Below, one piece after another: positions 59,479-64,000 of a DNA stretch of 64,000 nt (position 1 is its first letter; every line of letters starts with the position of its first letter). The stretch comes from Brachionus manjavacas. Lineage: Eukaryota; Rotifera; Eurotatoria; Ploima; Brachionidae. Location: contig JAHQIY010000013.1 in the NCBI GenBank assembly GCA_019054805.1, positions 1,116,001-1,180,000 of the forward strand, given 5' to 3'. The notes under the pieces were generated by a model, which saw only the letters and a program-made list of their open reading frames with translations, was not told the DNA's origin and made no database searches. The position numbers and the translations under genes were made by a program.

Positions 59479-60696
59479 AGCTTGCCGTGGTGGAGTAGAA
59501 TTTTCTTTCTGTGGCTCAAGGTGTCTCTTATGATTTCTACACTCAGTCTTGGCAGAATTATACCGGTTTTAGCAAACTGGTCCTCAACTTATAAGCCTTG
59601 AAGTGAGCCTATGTAAGTAATGACCTAATGAAACAAACAAAGAGACACATTGGGCCCTTGGGTTTTAATTGTTTCAATTTTTAAAGATGATCGGATACTA
59701 AATCAGTTCAACACTTTTTAGGGTGATTGACACCCGAGGCCAAAAGCGCAAGGCTTTATGTAAATGTTTTTGATTAGCAATAGATAACAACTCGGACAAT
59801 TACTTCTCATCTTTAAGTAAGCAACGATTGTGTATTTTGGCCTCGGGTTTGCTTATGGCTTTGATTGACGCTTACCATCTACTCTGAATTCAACGGATGG
59901 ATGACTTTGCTCAAATGCAACCAACAAGAGTATAAGAAAATTTCAATCAACATTTTTTAAATCATAAATCAAGCTTTGGTCATTCAAAAGATTTACCCTC
60001 ATTCAAATAATTTTACTCCATGGATCGACTGCTTGGTAAATATTCATCAACTTGAATAGTCGAACAAAATCAATGCAAGTTAATAAAGAGAATTTGAACT
60101 CAAATAAAATATCAAAATTGACCAATTTTTATTTCAACTTAAATTGAAGAAAAAATTAAACAAAAATAAAATTTCAAATATTACAATCAAATTTTATTTA
60201 AAATTTAAACACCAAAAAAATAAATGGTTATTTCAAAAAATGATTTAAATTATTTCTTGATATCAGATGATTGAAATTTAAAAAAATGCTCTCATTTTTA
60301 GTTTATCACGAGAAAAAAAACACCACATCTTTAATTCAAAAAATAATGCTGATAAAATTTAGATTTTGTTCTTGATATTAACAGCTAAATGAATTTTTAA
60401 GCTAAAATCTAAATTGAATAAACATTTTAAAAAGATTAAATAATTTGTAAATATTTGATTACTTTGCCCAATATTTGTTTTAAAATTGTCTCAGGATCTT
60501 GATTGAAGAGTTTTATTTATTTATAAAATTAGAATCCTACTACTCATGATCCTTGAAAAATATTAAAAAAGTCTAAAAAAACCATGGTTACATTATTTTC
60601 TTCAAAGCTCATATTGATATGATTGCATAATCAGTAGACATTAAATGTTCAAAAGCTAACATTAAAAACTAAAAATTAAAAATATTTTGCTAAAAA
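59479..60696. other. Spacer with a GC-richer patch and a 14-bp inverted repeat
   Basis: From about 59480 to 59940 base composition is closer to coding DNA, but every frame is closed. ACCCGAGGCCAAAA (about 59731) and its exact complement (about 59838) could pair. It may be an old transposon or dead gene. The rest is AT-rich. Confidence 0.45.
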
Positions 60697-63600
60697 ATGT
60701 ATTACGATCTGAATGAATTCGAAGACCCAAAGTTAATCGATTTTTTTTTGGCTAATTTGAAACCAGCACCTCCAACTTATTTTGAGGAATATGGTGATCG
60801 AAAAGTTACACGAAATTTTTTCTATCATTCTCATGGTAAGGTAAACATACTCAAGCCACCTGGTAAGGGAGCCGAAAAGAACATTAGTCGTAATGGTATA
60901 CCTAAAATGCACATATTCGGAAATGCTGTAAGACAATTTTGTTATCAAATGTCACACAATCATCTGCACAATTAATTAAATTTCACTATTTAGAATCATT
61001 ATTAATAATATTTAATCTGCAGTAATGAAACACATTTTAACTCAACTTTCTGAATAGATCTTTCACCCAAATTGTTTCTTTTGTTGGTATTTACTAAATA
61101 AAAATGAAAAATTTTGATATCATAATGGCTATCTGAGTTAACTAAAAGTTTTTTTTATCTTATTACTTGTATCATTTTTTTTTAATTTTGTAAATTAGAA
61201 AGAAAATAAAAATAAAATAAGAAATAGGTTAAAAATACTGATTAGATCAATTTTTTCTGGTGATTTTTGGTCATACAATATTTTCTAATATTTTATATTA
61301 ATAACAAAATAAATATAACATCAAAAATTTTTCGTTAAATAGAAAAAATGTTTGGGAAAAAAAATTCACTATTCATTAATCGTCTATAAATTTTTTAAAG
61401 TAATTTATTTACAAATAGGTATCGTTACCTAAGCATGTACATGCTGCTTATTGTGATCCACTTCATCCTAAATACTATGAAAAAAATGGAATAATTAAGC
61501 ATCCGATGGAAGAAAAAATATTGGTAAATTTAACTAGTTTAATTATCGTCTTCTATTTAAATGTGCTACCTTATTTTGAAACCGTATGATAATGAATTGA
61601 CATGTCTTCCAAAAATATTGAAAGTTTATGATATTTTGATTTTAAAATAGAATTTCTTTAGAGTTTAAATCCAAAAAAAGCAAAATTGGTTAATTGGTTT
61701 TTCCACTGTAAGCAACGAAATTTTTTCTTATAAAATTATATTTAATTATTCTTTTATTATTAAGTTTTGTCCGTTCAAGCAACTTGTAAAGGTTTATTAT
61801 ATTAAAAAAAATTAAATTACAAAAACTAGACCTTGATGATTTTTTAATTCAATAAAAATTAGGTCTAAAAATAAAAAATAAAGGAAAAAAGGTTTTTTTG
61901 GATGGTCTCTTATAGAAGTAATAGAAGGCGATAAATTTAATTTAATTTTTAAAAGCTTATATTTTTTGGAGCAAAAAAAATTTTTTTTATAATAATTTTT
62001 ATATTTAACTGTAGAAAAAATACTTGTTGAAATTGGAAAAAAATATTATTTTTTTCAACATTCACAATTAAACGACAAAATTTCTCTCCGTTTCATTTAT
62101 TCTTTGTAGCTGTTCCAAGTTGATTTTTGAAAATACACTTTGCACATTTCTTTTGTTGTCTGTTGATCATATAAACTGTCTGTCCACTTTGCCTGAATTT
62201 TACTATTCTTTTTTAAGCGCAACTAACAATATTAATTAATTTTTCTATTAGGAAAATTGTTTTTTCTTTAATAAAAAATATTTTTAATAAATTATTTTTT
62301 CTACAAAAAATGTAAGCCATTGTTAAATCTCATAATCTTAATAATTAATTAATTAAGTTTTTAGTTTTATCAAGGTCAAAAAGTAATTGCAAGATGGGAC
62401 ATGTTCGGAGTCTATTTTTCAGGCATTTTCCTATAAACAAAAGCTAAGGTTTAATTTTAGTAATTTGTTGCAAAATTTCAAGGAGTCATCGAAGACATAG
62501 TAAACACTTACTTTGCTGATCTAAAACTGCATTCAGGACACAAACTAATAGAAGTACCTTTTTCGAATATTATCGCAATTAAAAGACGCAAAATTAAAGT
62601 ATGAAACCATTTTAATCTATTTCTTTAGTTAATGTACCAAAATTAAGATCGGGGACCATGTCATGGCTAACATTTTAAACGAGTTCGATAAAGACTGCTG
62701 GGTGCCTGGCATTGTACAATGCATTGACTATGAAACAGAGCCAGTCAGTTATCATATTGTATACTATAATGGAGAAAGAGGCCTCAACATTTACACACAA
62801 TTGATTAAAATTAGCAAAGCAAGATACGTCTTAGTAAGAGACTTCATTTTAAATCTTTCCTTAAACAAGGAAAAGTAATTTATAAATAAAATTTAATTAA
62901 AATTTTTAAGTTAACTTTTAAGGCTCGAAGATTATAGTAAGTTTTTTGAAGCCTTTTTTTCTGAACAAATTCATTAACACACAACTTTGAAGCTGAGCTA
63001 AATGAAAACGCTGAGCTTTACATATTTAGCAAAGAGTATCTTGATCTTAAAAAAAAATACAATCCCCTATTACAACCATCACCAACTTATCATTCTGTTA
63101 TTTCCTCACAAACAGATAAGTTTATTAGTTTGAGGAAGAATTTAGCGAGCCTAAGAAATTGTGAACAAGTTCTTGCCAAGTGGCCTGACGACTGTTGGTA
63201 TTATCCAAGCATTGTAAAAGACTATGTTGGAGACTTCAAATACAAAATTGAGAACAATTTACGCGCAGTAAAAATAGTTTTTAGAGAGGACTTGGTAAAA
63301 ATGTCCAATTTATCCAACGAATTTAAGGTTTATTTTACTTTAGATTTTTTGATAGAAAGTATTTAAAGATTTTATTGTTTTGCCAGATGGGTGACACTGT
63401 TTTGGCAGAGCATCCCAAATTTAGGTTTGCATATGCACCAGGCGAAATTAGGCGTTTAGACCAACGACAACATAAGTACATAGTCAGGTTCTACGACTTC
63501 ACTGAATGTTTGATTGAAAAACACAATTTGTACAAAATTAGCAGAGAAAAGTTTGAATATGATATTGATTCCATCATCAAATTGGAAAAGTGTTGGATTG

Positions 63601-64000
63601 GTCATGAAGTTTTGAGTTATAATCACTTTTCTACTAAATACGAATGGGGCATAATAACACGTAGAATTTTGAATAGTCGCCAGTATGAAATTGAGTGGTC
63701 TGATCGAAAAAGATCAATTCATTGTGCCTACTTTTTGTTCATCTCAAAGAATAAAAATTTTGAAAATTTTGGTCAAAAATATTTCCAGGAGACAAAAAAA
63801 AGTGTGAATTTTTTAATTGATGAAACGAATTCAGTTGACCATGACCAAATGAACCTAACTTTTACACAAAATACTCAAGTATGTGAAAATAAAATATCTC
63901 AATTGAGAAATGGTAGTTTTAGCAGCTTAAAACGAGCTAAAAATAGCATTCCAATTAAGAAGGATCGAGATACGCCGGTGATCGATGCTGCTGAATTTTC
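60697..64000 (+). CDS. Multi-module DUF4537 (Tudor-like) protein, 3' end beyond the window
   Basis: Exons: 60697-60927, 61419-61523, 62365-62422, 62483-62598, 62648-62833, 62998-63327, 63387 to the edge; all joins keep frame (about 546 aa so far). The sequence repeats a beta-barrel pattern of channel-type 'vlA.w...yy.G.I' modules: GQKVIARWDMFGVYFSGVIE, then GDHVMANIL...CWVPGIVQ, then EQVLAKWPDDCWYYPSIVKD, then GDTVLAEHPKFRFAYAPGEI, and HEVLSYN...YEWGIITRR. These match DUF4537, found in C11orf16- and VWA3B-like proteins, a Tudor-related fold of poorly known function often tied to ciliated tissues. The N-terminal 112 residues (HFFxx-type HSHGKVNILKPPGKG region) are unassigned. Intron 3 (62423-62482) starts GC, not GT. 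The acceptor at 62997 is the least certain. Confidence 0.82.
62423..62482 (+). other. 60-nt GC-AG intron
   Basis: The donor is TTCAG|GCATTT and the acceptor TTTCAAG|GAGTC. The join gives VYFSGVIEDIV, in the middle of a conserved module. No GT donor keeps the frame: reading on meets TAA within 6 codons. Confidence 0.65.

Noticed and set aside
1..64000. CRISPR array or bacterial operon structure
   Set aside because: No regularly spaced identical repeats with spacers; genes are spliced and eukaryotic.

Overview
The window is animal nuclear DNA: very AT-rich, gene-sparse, with spliced protein genes and many decayed transposons. The genes point to a protostome-type invertebrate: a Toll-like receptor with an internal LRRCT/LRRNT pair, an SLC35F transporter, an aquaporin, E2F partner DP, LSM10, a cytochrome b561 and likely ciliary proteins. 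Most introns are uniform and tiny (about 48-60 nt). A few are kilobases long and filled with repeats. A rotifer or another small spiralian fits, but that is a guess from composition and intron size.

Layout. 1-4.4 kb: no gene; a long inverted-repeat element with a nested SINE-like copy. 4.4-7.8 kb (+): aquaporin with a long N-terminus; its large intron holds a MITE with a 91-bp tandem repeat. 8-23.5 kb: repeats only, namely a dead MULE with matching 8-bp flanks, MITEs, a nested MITE inside a tandem duplication, and a dispersed repeat with a 33-bp identical core. 23.6-26.6 kb (+): intronless Toll-like receptor, with a deleted hAT element just behind its poly(A) signal. 28-29 kb: broken non-LTR reverse transcriptase. 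31.2-37.8 kb (-): five-exon SLC35F-type transporter. 41.3-42.2 kb (-): small four-exon protein that looks like a microtubule inner protein. 43.1-43.9 kb: piggyBac-like non-autonomous element. 45.3-48.1 kb (+): intronless 920-aa gene of unknown function, bracketed by MITEs. 48.5-50.9 kb: pogo-like MITE, two non-LTR relics and a 105-bp SINE-like insertion with a 16-bp duplication. 51.8-53.8 kb (-): LSM10 followed 124 bp later by DP. 54 kb: foldback MITE. 56.0-57.1 kb (-): ankyrin gene whose frame is best explained by an AT-AC intron. 57.4-58.2 kb (-): cytochrome b561. 60.7 kb to the edge (+): multi-exon gene with repeated DUF4537/Tudor-like modules, cut by the window end.

Functional links are few. 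LSM10 (histone mRNA 3' processing) and DP (E2F-driven S-phase transcription) lie tightly head to tail and could share a transcript. The other genes look independent. Exon joins were checked by reading frame: each complete model sums to a whole number of codons and restores family-conserved sequence where a family is recognised.
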